Positions 29,004 to 38,236 of a stretch of 64,000 bases of DNA are shown one piece after another. The translations under genes and the position numbers were made by a program. Each line of letters starts with the position of its first letter. The stretch's first letter is position 1. The notes below the pieces were generated by a model. That model ran no database searches. It worked only from the letters and a program-made list of their open reading frames with translations, and was not told where the DNA came from. The stretch is from Nanosyncoccus sp963544575 (GTDB lineage Bacteria > Patescibacteriota > Saccharimonadia > Saccharimonadales > Saccharimonadaceae). Location: NCBI GenBank assembly GCA_963544575.1, contig CAUUFZ010000002.1, positions 124,001-188,000 on the forward strand, in the 5' to 3' direction.

Positions 29004-30419
29004 TTATATCATTGGTGATTCAAGATATTGCCAGAAACTGGTTTGATTGGTGTCGAGAATACTGAAATTATGGGCTTTTAAATCTTCACGAATCTGGTCG
29101 GCCTTAGCATAGTCTTTATTTTGTTTAGCTTTGGCGCGCTCTTCGATGAGAATTTGAATTTCATTTGATGGCAGAATGAGGCTATCGAAGAAACGAAGCC
29201 CGAATAGTTCATCGACAAAACGCCAATCATCCATGGTTAATTCGTTTTGATCAATTTCAGCAAAAACTTCAGCGGAGTTAAGGTTCTGATTAATGATATA
29301 TGTAAGCTTCTCTTGTAATTCTGTAGTATGATAGTTGGTTTTTTGAATTTTGGTAAGAAGTGTAGCTTGATTTTCGATAGTAGTAGTTTCCTGCAGGGTT
29401 TTCGCAAGGCGATTTAGCCAATGCAGACGACGATTTTTGGCAGCTGCAAGACCTTCGAAAGTGAAATTTCGTTCGGATTGATAATGTCCTTGCAAAATCC
29501 AGAGCTTAAAATCAAGCGGTGAGAAGCCGCGGTCTTTTAAATCTTGAATGGAGTATGTATTGCCGAGAGATTTACTAATTTTTTGATTATCAATAGTGAT
29601 GAAATTGGCGTGGAGCCAATAGTTGGCCATAGTTTTACCAAAGGCGGCTTCGGATTGGGCAATCTCGTTGGTGTGGTGAATCGGAATGTGGTCGATGCCG
29701 CCAGCATGAATGTCGAGAGGTTCACCTAATTCGAAATGTGAGATGGTGGAACATTCGAGATGCCAGCCTGGATAGCCTTTTTTGCCTTGAAAATCCCATT
29801 GCATGGCATGATCTTCGCCAGGTTTAATAAATTTCCAGATAGCAAAATCGGAAACGTTGCGTTTTTCGGAATTAAAATCGACACGAGCGCCGGCGCGAAG
29901 ATTGTCGAGGTCGAGTCTGGCAAAATCGGCATAGGTAGCAAATTTACTGGTGTCAAAATAAATCCCATCGGAGGTTTCGTAGGTGTATCCACGCGAAATT
30001 AAAGTGTTGATTACCTCAAGATCTTCCTGAATGTAGTCGGTGGCACGGCAGAATTTGGTAGGTGGTAGTAAATTCAAAGCGTTAAAATCCTTAATGAAGG
30101 CAGCTTCGTAAAATTTGGCAATTTCCCAAACGGTTTTATTTTCACGCTTGGCGCCTTTTTCAAGCTTATCTTCCCCGTCGTCGGCATCAGATGCGAGGTG
30201 TCCAACATCGGTGATATTGATAATACGGTGAGGGGTTAAATGATTAATTTTGAGGGTGCGAACTAGGAGATCCCAGTAAATGTAGCTAGCAAAATTTCCA
30301 ATGTGGGCAAAATTATAGACGGTAGGGCCACAGGTATAGATTTTGACGTTTTCAGGATTTTGAGGAATGAATTCTTCGATTTGGCGAGTTTTGGTATTGA
30401 ATAAGTGAAGTTTAGTCAT
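29004..30419 (-). CDS. cysS: Cysteinyl-tRNA synthetase
   Basis: 471 residues. HIGH motif in TVYNFAHIGNFASYI and KMSKS-like KISKS in DNQKISKSLGNTYSIQ; zinc ligands around CGPTVYN and WHLECSTISHFELGEPLDIHAGGIDHIPIHHTNE. Class I synthetase, normal length. The 3' end carries ASIL/ENRAKAKQNKDYAKADQIREDLKAHNFSILDT, the typical CysRS C-terminal helix. Overlaps nothing; spaced 12 bp from the upstream DHH gene, in an operon. Confidence 0.95.
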   Translation of the reverse strand: MTKLHLFNTKTRQIEEFIPQNPENVKIYTCGPTVYNFAHIGNFASYIYWDLLVRTLKINHLTPHRIINITDVGHLASDADDGEDKLEKGAKRENKTVWEIAKFYEAAFIKDFNALNLLPPTKFCRATDYIQEDLEVINTLISRGYTYETSDGIYFDTSKFATYADFARLDLDNLRAGARVDFNSEKRNVSDFAIWKFIKPGEDHAMQWDFQGKKGYPGWHLECSTISHFELGEPLDIHAGGIDHIPIHHTNEIAQSEAAFGKTMANYWLHANFITIDNQKISKSLGNTYSIQDLKDRGFSPLDFKLWILQGHYQSERNFTFEGLAAAKNRRLHWLNRLAKTLQETTTIENQATLLTKIQKTNYHTTELQEKLTYIINQNLNSAEVFAEIDQNELTMDDWRFVDELFGLRFFDSLILPSNEIQILIEERAKAKQNKDYAKADQIREDLKAHNFSILDTNQTSFWQYLESPMI

Positions 30420-30431
30420 GATATTTCTCGA

Positions 30432-31418
30432 TTAATTAGTATCTTCGGATTTAAAAAGTAAATCATTACAACAGAAAACTAAGTCACGCAAAACATCATC
30501 ATAGGTAGCGTCGTAGGTGCGAAAACCAGCGGCGAATGGGTGACCACCACCACCAAAATAACCAGCCACCTTATCGGCAATTGGCTTAGAAGTGCGAATT
30601 TTGCCGGTGACTTTGCCATCTGGGTAAGTTTTGATAGCAACAGCTACTTCTACTCCTTCGACCATCTTCATTTCTTCGAGAATGAGGGCGTTTGGATTGT
30701 ATTCATCGGAAAATTCGGTAATATCAGACCATGGGATATGGATGGTGGAAAGCTTATCGTCGAGGCTATACTCGATGCGCTTGATAAGGTCGGCTTTATA
30801 ATCGAGAATACGGCGCGATTTCTTCATGTATTCTTTGCGATTTTCTTCGAGCTTATTAATGTCGGCGCCAAGTTCGGTGAGGTGGGCGGCGACGCGGAAA
30901 GTATCAGCGGTGACGCCTGCAGTGGTGAGTCCAAGAGTATCGGAAAGTAGACCTTGGAAGATATTTTCGGCGGCGGATTGATTGATTTTAATATTCTGAT
31001 CAATGGCAATTTTGTAAATCAGATTAGTGCAAGACGGCAAATGTTCGATGATGCTTTGATGCGGAAAATCTAAATCGTCGGCAGTTTCGTGATGGTCGAT
31101 GACGAAAATGGGTTTGGTGTAGAGAATATTGTGAATCACTAAATCATCAAGTAGCTTGCTAAGGAGAATAGTGGCGGCGGTATCGACAATAATATAGCCG
31201 TCTGCATGATAATCAAAATTTTGATCAATGCGTTCCCAGCCAGAAAAATAACGGAGATATTTTGGCACATTAACCGGGCAATAAAGTGAAACTTCTTTAT
31301 CTTCAAGGAGTGCTTCCAGGGCTAAGCTGGAACCTAAGGAGTCGCCGTCAGGATTTTCGGCTTGAATGATGCAGATTTTGCTTTTATTTTGGAGAAATTC
31401 TGAAAAATTTTGATACAT
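30432..31418 (-). CDS. DHH/DHHA1 phosphoesterase (NrnA-like)
   Basis: 328 residues. DHH motif VIDHHETADDLDF, upstream VDTAATILLSKLL, and C-terminal DHHA1 motif GGGGHPFAAGFRTYD. Such proteins degrade short oligonucleotides (nanoRNA) or cyclic dinucleotides, and can dephosphorylate pAp. Start overlaps the helicase stop, implying an operon with the helicase and cysS. Confidence 0.85.
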   Translation of the reverse strand: MYQNFSEFLQNKSKICIIQAENPDGDSLGSSLALEALLEDKEVSLYCPVNVPKYLRYFSGWERIDQNFDYHADGYIIVDTAATILLSKLLDDLVIHNILYTKPIFVIDHHETADDLDFPHQSIIEHLPSCTNLIYKIAIDQNIKINQSAAENIFQGLLSDTLGLTTAGVTADTFRVAAHLTELGADINKLEENRKEYMKKSRRILDYKADLIKRIEYSLDDKLSTIHIPWSDITEFSDEYNPNALILEEMKMVEGVEVAVAIKTYPDGKVTGKIRTSKPIADKVAGYFGGGGHPFAAGFRTYDATYDDVLRDLVFCCNDLLFKSEDTN

Positions 31419-34400
31419 TACTCTTTAATTTTATCATAGTCGGCGATTAGCTGGTTGGCGAAGTCGATAATCTCAGCTTTCTTGGTGGTGTATCCGACTG
31501 GTTTGCAGGCAAAAGATTCGGTATTGAGAAAATCAAGAGTATCTAGTTGATGACGAATAGCGTGAATGAGTTTCGGAATGTTGATATCAAATTCAGCAAT
31601 CTCAGATTTAGTGATGGTTTTTTCGAAGAATTCACCTGGCTCGCCTGGTTTGACGTTTTTATAACTTGGGAGAACGAAAAGTAAGCTCATAGATTCGACC
31701 GTGTAATTTTTATAGGTTGGCGAAGTGGTAACAAGATAGTAGTAGAAAAGCAGCTGAATGGTATAGATGAAAAGTTTTTTGTTATTTTTCCAGGTGTCCT
31801 TTTCTTGCATACCAGTTGAAGTTTTGAAATCGTAGATGCGAATAGTTTTATTCTGTTCATCGATGGTAAGATGATCGATGGTACCGGTGATAGGGACGCC
31901 CTCAAAGGAAAGTTTTTCATGACTAAATGAAACTTCGGCCTTAGCATGTTCGTCAAAGAGAATGTCGTGGAAATACTCGATACTTTGAAGCAATTCGGTT
32001 TTACCAATGGTAATGAGATCTTCGATTTCACGCTCCGAAAGATCAAGATTTTTGGCAGTTTCAAGGTAATATTCGAGGGCCTGATCAGCGGTGATTTTTT
32101 GATTAGTAATCATCTCAAAACATTTGTGAATCAGATTACCCTTTTCAATATTCACCACATTTTCAATACTGCGTGGTGCACCAATGAGGCGGTTGCGATA
32201 GAAATTGAGTGGACCGTTATATTCGAGGTCTACGAAATTTGAAACGTCGGTGGCGGAAAGCCAAATGTTGTCGGCCTTGGCGTGAAGGTATTTGAGTAAA
32301 TCGTCTTTTGGATCGAGATATTTGTCGAGCCAGGTAGATTTTAGATGTTGTAATTCGGTAATTTCAGAATTATCGGATGGGTGTTGAAAAATTTCAGGTG
32401 CTTCTAATAATGGAGAGGTTTTAATAATTTTTTCCTCATTTATTTCCATCATCATACCAAGCGGCTTGGTGATGCTCTGGTTGTGATTAATAGTGGCACT
32501 GGTCATGGTGAGAGATTTAGCGGCACGAGTCATGGCCACAAAGAGGAGACGTAGATTACAACCTTCACTTTCGGAAGCACCATTAACAAAAGTCAAATTA
32601 AAAGGAGGTTTAATTCCCTGCGATCCACGATTCTGATTCCAATGAGCATCTGAAAGATCAAGGAGAAAGACGTGTTTGAATTCAAGACCTTTAGATTTAT
32701 GAGCGGAGATTAGAGTGACAGCGTTTTGGTCATCGGAAAAAATGGCAGATTTTTGGATGGCGGTATTGGTGGCTTGATACTTGTCGAGAAAATCAATATA
32801 GTCGGCAAGCTTTGGATGATCAGCCTTGGTGAAATTGTAAAATTCCTCTTTTAAGGTGGCGAGATTTTGGTAAAAATCTACCATTTGGCGAACTTCCTTG
32901 GAGGTTAGTTGTTTGGCTAGGGTTTCCGGATTTTCATAATCAAGATTTGGTAAAAATGGTGAAATATAGAGAGATTTTTCGGAGGAGTTGGTAGACTCTG
33001 GATTGGTTTCGAATGGATCAATGGTGGTGAAATCAGGATCTGATTTTGGTGTTTCGTTAGACTCAGGATTTACTTCTGAAGTTTCAAGATTAAGATAAAT
33101 TGGTTTTAAGTTGATGAGGAAATTTATCATGTCTTCGACAGACGAGGTGAGAGATTTTTTGGCAAGTTCAGCGAGGAATTTGGCGAAATTTCGTACGGCG
33201 GGAAGTTTTTGATATCCGAGCAAATAATCAAGAAAATGACGATGGTCGTGATATCCAGTGTGAACTAGTTGCACAAAATCAAGTGGATTAAGTCCGAGAT
33301 AGTCGGCGCTCATAATTTCTGAAAGTAAATCAAGGGGGTCTTGACCAGATGCGAGCTGATGAACGACACGAAGTAGGTCATGAAGTTCTTTGATTTTGGC
33401 ATCTTCAAGAATATTTTCTTTTCGCTCGTAAGTGACGTTAATATTGTCGTATTTGCGAAGATATGGCAGTATTGCCTTCAAGATATCGTGTTTTCGGGCG
33501 ATAATGGCAATATTTTTTTGCTCTTCCCCACTTTGGATAAGATTATGAATGGTTTCGGCGACCCACTGATACTCAGAAATGGTGTCGCTGAAGTGATGAC
33601 GAGAAATACGAGTGTTTGGGTGGTTGATTGGTTGAAGCACCTGATCGTCACTAGTGATTTTTGATAATTCTGAGTTTCTGGCGGCATGAAGATTTTTAGT
33701 GAAGTCATCAGAAATTTCACCCAGGCTGGTTAGGACGGACTCGGATTTAACGAAGCTATCGGGGATTTGGTCGGCAATTTTACGCGATAAAGTAAGAATT
33801 TCACTGGTTGAACGATAATTTTCTTTAAGAATAATGATTTTGGCTTGGTAGTGCTGATAAAAATCGACGAGATTAGAAGAAAGTGCTCCTTGGAATTCGT
33901 AAATGGTCTGGTCGTCATCACCTACGGCCATAATTTCTGGCTTATCATAGTCGGTAATAAGCTGAATTAAACGAACTTGCGCCGGATTGGAATCTTGAAA
34001 CTCATCAAGCATGATATATTGAAACTGCTCAGCCATCATGGCTCTAAAATCTGGGTCAGTCTCTAGATGTTTAATTGCTTCAAGAATCATATCGGCATAG
34101 TCAACCAAGCGATTTTCGGCGAGATAAGTTTGGTATTTTTGACAAAACTCTAGAATGGTGGAAAATTTAACAATATCGTTAGTTTGTTTATAGTAACAAA
34201 CCCCATTAGCATTTAAAGTGAAGTGTTTATCGGTAAATTTTTTTAGGGCCGCAATAGAAGGTTTATCTTTGGCAATTTCGGACTGATAAAGGTCAAGCAT
34301 CTGGCGATAGAGTTCGCTGGAAATATATGGTACGTTTGGTAAGATATTTTGATTATGGGAAGAACTGACTTGACCTAATATGGTAAGAATCGGAAGATAG

Positions 34401-34981
34401 CGTTTCTTGCATTTACTTTCAAAATTGCCACTACTGGCTTTATCAATGGCGGTGGCGGCGAGCGCTTGGTTGAGATTTTCAATATCTTTTTGATTGGCTT
34501 CCTGAATGATTTTTAGGTCAGCGATGGAAAGATTAGCATTTTTAAGTTTATTGATTAACCCGGATACTTCGCTAGCTTTATTAGCTCGCAACGGATTAGT
34601 AATAGGTAGCTTGTCAAGAAGTTGCTGGAAGTAGTTCTCTGCTTCGACGGGGCTAATATTTTTTTCGGATAAACGTTCAATTTCGGTGGCATAATTTTGG
34701 TAGCGCCCGATGATGGTTTTGCCGAAGGAATGATAGGTCATGATGTTCAATTCGTCGGCGGAGTTGCCAATCACGGTGCGGAGACGATCGCGCATGTTGG
34801 TAGCGGCGGCGTCAGTAAAAGTGAGACAAAGGATGTTGCTTGGGTTGGTTTGGGTAACATTCAAGATGTGAGCGACGCGCTGAGAAATAATTTGCGTCTT
34901 ACCGGTACCTGGACCAGCTAAAACCAGAAGTGGTCCGCCTAGATATTCAATGGCGGCTTGTTGTTCTTTATTTGGTCTCAT
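31418..34981 (-). CDS. UvrD/PcrA-type helicase with C-terminal RecB-like nuclease domain
   Basis: 1187 residues. Superfamily 1A motifs: Walker A (LAGPGTGKTQIISQRVAHILN), motif Ia/II around MLDEFQDSNPAQVRLIQLI, motif III (VGDDDQTIYEFQGA), later motif (LISAHKSKGLEFKHVFLLDLSDAHW). The C-terminus contains GVPITGTIDHLTIDEQNKTIRIYDFKTSTGM, a PD-(D/E)XK core. This layout is that of AddA/PcrA-RecB hybrids in CPR bacteria, acting in double-strand-break processing without a standard RecBCD partner in this window. Confidence 0.85.
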   Translation of the reverse strand: MRPNKEQQAAIEYLGGPLLVLAGPGTGKTQIISQRVAHILNVTQTNPSNILCLTFTDAAATNMRDRLRTVIGNSADELNIMTYHSFGKTIIGRYQNYATEIERLSEKNISPVEAENYFQQLLDKLPITNPLRANKASEVSGLINKLKNANLSIADLKIIQEANQKDIENLNQALAATAIDKASSGNFESKCKKRYLPILTILGQVSSSHNQNILPNVPYISSELYRQMLDLYQSEIAKDKPSIAALKKFTDKHFTLNANGVCYYKQTNDIVKFSTILEFCQKYQTYLAENRLVDYADMILEAIKHLETDPDFRAMMAEQFQYIMLDEFQDSNPAQVRLIQLITDYDKPEIMAVGDDDQTIYEFQGALSSNLVDFYQHYQAKIIILKENYRSTSEILTLSRKIADQIPDSFVKSESVLTSLGEISDDFTKNLHAARNSELSKITSDDQVLQPINHPNTRISRHHFSDTISEYQWVAETIHNLIQSGEEQKNIAIIARKHDILKAILPYLRKYDNINVTYERKENILEDAKIKELHDLLRVVHQLASGQDPLDLLSEIMSADYLGLNPLDFVQLVHTGYHDHRHFLDYLLGYQKLPAVRNFAKFLAELAKKSLTSSVEDMINFLINLKPIYLNLETSEVNPESNETPKSDPDFTTIDPFETNPESTNSSEKSLYISPFLPNLDYENPETLAKQLTSKEVRQMVDFYQNLATLKEEFYNFTKADHPKLADYIDFLDKYQATNTAIQKSAIFSDDQNAVTLISAHKSKGLEFKHVFLLDLSDAHWNQNRGSQGIKPPFNLTFVNGASESEGCNLRLLFVAMTRAAKSLTMTSATINHNQSITKPLGMMMEINEEKIIKTSPLLEAPEIFQHPSDNSEITELQHLKSTWLDKYLDPKDDLLKYLHAKADNIWLSATDVSNFVDLEYNGPLNFYRNRLIGAPRSIENVVNIEKGNLIHKCFEMITNQKITADQALEYYLETAKNLDLSEREIEDLITIGKTELLQSIEYFHDILFDEHAKAEVSFSHEKLSFEGVPITGTIDHLTIDEQNKTIRIYDFKTSTGMQEKDTWKNNKKLFIYTIQLLFYYYLVTTSPTYKNYTVESMSLLFVLPSYKNVKPGEPGEFFEKTITKSEIAEFDINIPKLIHAIRHQLDTLDFLNTESFACKPVGYTTKKAEIIDFANQLIADYDKIKE

Positions 34982-35741
34982 CCTTGTTCTCCTTTTTGGC
35001 CTTTGGCGATAGATTACGTTTGGTTTGAATGGATTCTTTTAAGAAGATTATACCAGTAATTATCTGCCAAGTGGTAATAGGATAAACCGTGAGACGTTCG
35101 TAGATGGCGGCTACTTCAGTTAGATTGTTCGTGATGGCGTATTGAAGAAGAAATGCAAAACTGATGCCAATAATTGAAAGCAGAATAGCGGTTAGGCGAT
35201 AGATTTTATGATTTGGTTTTAGAAAGATTCCGGTGAGAAGCAGGGTAAGATTACCCATGAGGAATGATAATCTGGCTCCAATGCCATGTAAAGAAGCTTG
35301 GTTGGGGACACCGCCTTGAAAAAGCCCAACTAGGAGGCTACCAATGCTGAATAGTGTGGCCACCATCATTAAACTGCAGGCTAGTTTGGTGTTTCTATCT
35401 TTAAATTTTGGATATAGTAATAAGGCATAACTAATAGAAAAACCAAAAGCGGTGACGATGAAGCCCAGATTCATTACTATGGCAAGGGGTGAAAAATTGT
35501 TTGGTACGCCATCGGCGATTTGCCCAGGATACACTCCCAGTGCACTGATGAATTGCTTAGAATAGACATATCCTAGATCTTGGTTAGTGCCAAGAGCTGC
35601 AATAAATTCGGTAATAAGGTAAATGGCTGCATTAAGAATAAATCCGATAGCACCATATTTTACAAGGCGGTTACGCATTCGTCGATAGGTGATTGGAGTG
35701 GATTTAATCTTTTTGGAATTGTTTGGGGGATAATTTTGCAT
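34968..35741 (-). CDS. DUF998-like membrane protein
   Basis: 257 residues, about six transmembrane helices (RLVKYGAIGFILNAAIYLITEFIAALG … YPGQIADGVPNNFSPLAIVMNLGFIVTAFGFSISYALLLYPKF). Resembles DUF998 integral membrane proteins of unknown role. Starts with a ribosome site AAAGGAAAAT and overlaps the helicase start by 14 bp. Confidence 0.65.
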   Translation of the reverse strand: MQNYPPNNSKKIKSTPITYRRMRNRLVKYGAIGFILNAAIYLITEFIAALGTNQDLGYVYSKQFISALGVYPGQIADGVPNNFSPLAIVMNLGFIVTAFGFSISYALLLYPKFKDRNTKLACSLMMVATLFSIGSLLVGLFQGGVPNQASLHGIGARLSFLMGNLTLLLTGIFLKPNHKIYRLTAILLSIIGISFAFLLQYAITNNLTEVAAIYERLTVYPITTWQIITGIIFLKESIQTKRNLSPKAKKENKDETK

Positions 35742-35753
35742 ATTTTCCTTTGA

Positions 35754-36029
35754 CTAGAGGGCTGTCATAAAAGCGAGAAATCCCAGAATAACGCCAAAAG
35801 TATTTGGAATAATTAGAATGTAATCTTTTTTCGGCTCTTTAGTCCAACCATAAATCACCCAAATTAGACATGAGAAAGCGGCCATAGCTGGCTGCCAAGG
35901 TTGACCTTTGGATCCACTGATGTTTGCAATAATCTGTGGGATATAAGCAATGAAAACGAAGATACCAATAAAAGCCCCGATTGACCCAACAATAGTATTG
36001 ATTTTGCTTTTAATATTATTCGGCTTCAT
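35754..36029 (-). CDS. SemiSWEET/PQ-loop-type small transporter
   Basis: 91 residues, three transmembrane helices, the correct size for a SemiSWEET. Contains VFIAYIPQIIANISGSKGQPWQPAMAAFSCLIWVIYGWTKEPKKDYILIIPNTFGVILGFLAFM, with the YIPQ (PQ-loop) and the W-YG and N-G signatures. Dimeric sugar uniporters are the known function; the substrate is unknown. Confidence 0.75.
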   Translation of the reverse strand: MKPNNIKSKINTIVGSIGAFIGIFVFIAYIPQIIANISGSKGQPWQPAMAAFSCLIWVIYGWTKEPKKDYILIIPNTFGVILGFLAFMTAL

Positions 36030-36113
36030 AAAATAGTCTCCTTTTTTAAATTAAACATAAACGATAATAAGGGATAGTCTTAAAAATTGTCAAGCAATTT
36101 AGACAAGCCACTA

Positions 36114-36746
36114 TTATTGATATGGAGTAAAGTTAGCTTTTCCGTCTTCATACTCACCAAGAAAAACTTGGCTAGGATGTGTAATCCCGTGTTTTTTAAG
36201 TTCTTGCTTTAGCCAGCTTTCATTTTTGCCGATGACTTCTAAAATATCAAATTGGACCTGACCATCGGTAATAATTGGAAATTTGGGGTTTTCTTCCCCT
36301 TTATGAATAACTAGTAGACTACCATTTTGCTCAATAATCGCGCGCTTAATCTTTTCGGTAGAATAAACACCATTGGTGCGTAATTTAAAAGCAAGATCAT
36401 GAGCGCTGAGATTAATTTTTCGGCAATTATCAATATTAATCTTGCCATTATCAACTAAGATGAGGGCTTTTCCGTCAAGGATTTGCTTAATACGTACGTT
36501 GTGGGTTTTAATCCATTTTAGAGAAAGCACCAAGAAGCACCAGATAGCTAAGATGGTGATGAATTCTAAAATAGAAATATCATTATTGTAAATTACGCCA
36601 CCAATAATACCACCAAGGACATAATTTTGAATTTGATCACTGGCGGAAGTCGGTGCAAGATTTCCCTTACCGGTAATATTGATAATGATAATGAGAGCGA
36701 GGAAGCCGATGAGTAGTTTTATAGTGAGTAGTAAAAAATCGTTCAT
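36114..36746 (-). CDS. DUF421 / YetF-like membrane protein
   Basis: 210 residues: three N-terminal hydrophobic helices (FLLLTIKLLIGFLALIIIINITGKGNLAPTSASDQIQNYVLGGIIGGVIYN) followed by a soluble domain (NVRIKQILDGKALILVDNGKINIDNCRKINLSAHDLAFKLRTNGVYSTEKIKRAIIEQNGSLLVIHK). This is the DUF421/YetF pattern. Function not established; the family is linked with spore or envelope functions in Firmicutes. Confidence 0.75.
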   Translation of the reverse strand: MNDFLLLTIKLLIGFLALIIIINITGKGNLAPTSASDQIQNYVLGGIIGGVIYNNDISILEFITILAIWCFLVLSLKWIKTHNVRIKQILDGKALILVDNGKINIDNCRKINLSAHDLAFKLRTNGVYSTEKIKRAIIEQNGSLLVIHKGEENPKFPIITDGQVQFDILEVIGKNESWLKQELKKHGITHPSQVFLGEYEDGKANFTPYQ

Positions 36747-36782
36747 AGATTACCTTGATTATGTTTTTTATATTTTACGCTT

Positions 36783-38003
36783 TTATTTACGCTCTAGTAA
36801 GACTAGACATTCAATGTGTGGTGTGTGTGGGAAGAAATTATATCCGGTAACATCCGTAATTTGATAATTTTGAGTAAGCCTTTCGAGGTCGCGTACTTGG
36901 GTGATAGGATTGCAGGATAGGTAGACAAGTTTTTCGGGAAGTTTTTGATTGATTGTGTCAATAAGTTTAGAGTCGCAACCAGAGCGCGGCGGGTCAACAA
37001 TAACGGTTGAATCATGCTCGATATGATCATAAATGTCCTCAGATTTGGCAAGGATACCAGTGATTTCGGAGTTGCCTGTACTGGATTTTATCGATTCGAT
37101 GTTGTTTAATAGTTCACCGTGAGCAAATTTATCAACTTCGACAAGTGTGAGATTTTTATCTCCAGCAACAGTTAATCCGATGGTGCCAACGCCGGAGTAA
37201 AGGTCAACGACTTTGTTTTGGTCTTTGATAAAATCTTTAATTTTTCGTAAAACCTTTTCATATTCTGGAAGATTGATTTGGAAGAATCCGTTTGGTGAAT
37301 AAGAAAATTCGTACCCCAAGATTTTATCTGTCAGATTTTTAAAGATAGGATGGGGTTGATAATTTTCATAAAGACCACCACTAACTTCGCCCTGACGGTT
37401 GCAACGAAGAAGAAGAGACTGATATTTTCTGGAATCTTCTTGTTTAGCATTTAACTCATTGATAATTTCCATGGCGCGATGATAAATGGCTGGATTTTCG
37501 AGTGAAGAAGTGAGGATGGGGATTTTATGATGTGAACCACGACGGTGAATAGCCGGATGAATTTTAGCGGTTTCATGATCGTAGTAAAGTGAATATTCCA
37601 TCTTATTGCGATAAAAATATTCATTATCACTTGGCTCAAAGGCTATTTTTAGTGCATCTAGCTTAGAAAAAAGTTCTTCGATAATTTGTTTTTTGACTAA
37701 ATTCTCGTAGCTGATATCTAGAATTTGCCAAGGTGAATTAGAAAGATAGTGTTCGTCACGCGGCAATACGCGGTGTGGATTAGGGTTTTCAATTTTCAGA
37801 GCTACAGCTTCAGTGAGATGGGATTTTTGTTTTAAAATTTGATACTCAGTGACTTTTTCTCCCGGCAGAGCGTTCCATAGGAAGATTTTTTTGCCATCTG
37901 AATTGGTCGCAATTCCCTGTCCGGTCGTAGCAAAGTTAATAACTTCCAGTGGGGTCTCTGGGGTGATAATTGGATTTTTCTGCTTCATCTTAATATCTAG
38001 CAT
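36783..38003 (-). CDS. RlmD/TrmA-family 23S rRNA or tRNA uracil-5-methyltransferase
   Basis: 406 residues. N-terminal TRAM-like domain (LEVINFATTGQGIATNSDGKKIFLWNALPGEKVTEYQILKQKSHL), SAM-binding VVDLYSGVGTIGLTVAG, DPPRSGCD and catalytic SCNPITQVRDLERL. A TATATT sits exactly 6 nt before ATG 38003, so the mRNA is probably leaderless. RlmD versus RlmCD/TrmA cannot be decided; I see no four-cysteine iron-sulfur cluster motif in the TRAM-adjacent segment. Confidence 0.85.
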   Translation of the reverse strand: MLDIKMKQKNPIITPETPLEVINFATTGQGIATNSDGKKIFLWNALPGEKVTEYQILKQKSHLTEAVALKIENPNPHRVLPRDEHYLSNSPWQILDISYENLVKKQIIEELFSKLDALKIAFEPSDNEYFYRNKMEYSLYYDHETAKIHPAIHRRGSHHKIPILTSSLENPAIYHRAMEIINELNAKQEDSRKYQSLLLRCNRQGEVSGGLYENYQPHPIFKNLTDKILGYEFSYSPNGFFQINLPEYEKVLRKIKDFIKDQNKVVDLYSGVGTIGLTVAGDKNLTLVEVDKFAHGELLNNIESIKSSTGNSEITGILAKSEDIYDHIEHDSTVIVDPPRSGCDSKLIDTINQKLPEKLVYLSCNPITQVRDLERLTQNYQITDVTGYNFFPHTPHIECLVLLERK

Positions 38004-38236
38004 AAAGTAAATATAAAATTTCGCAAGTTTTTAAATATTAGGATTGATAAAATTTCGAGAGTTTATATCTGGTGGTTTGGTGTTTTTAAATTTTTTGATA
38101 ACTTGCTTATGCTTTGAAAATTAGATTTTAATAACTTGCTTATGCTTAAGATTTTTTAATCTGAAAAATGTTGTTTTATTTAAAAATTACTTGCCAAAAT
38201 GCAAAAGTTTTTCTATGTTGAGCTTGGAGGTTGTAA
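38004..38236. other. 233-bp intergenic region with a 16-bp direct repeat
   Basis: TAACTTGCTTATGCTT occurs twice, about 35 bp apart (around 38097 and 38131), in an AT-rich stretch between divergent genes (methylase leftward, comEC rightward). A regulator-binding or promoter-linked role for comEC is possible. No RNA gene is visible. Confidence 0.5.
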
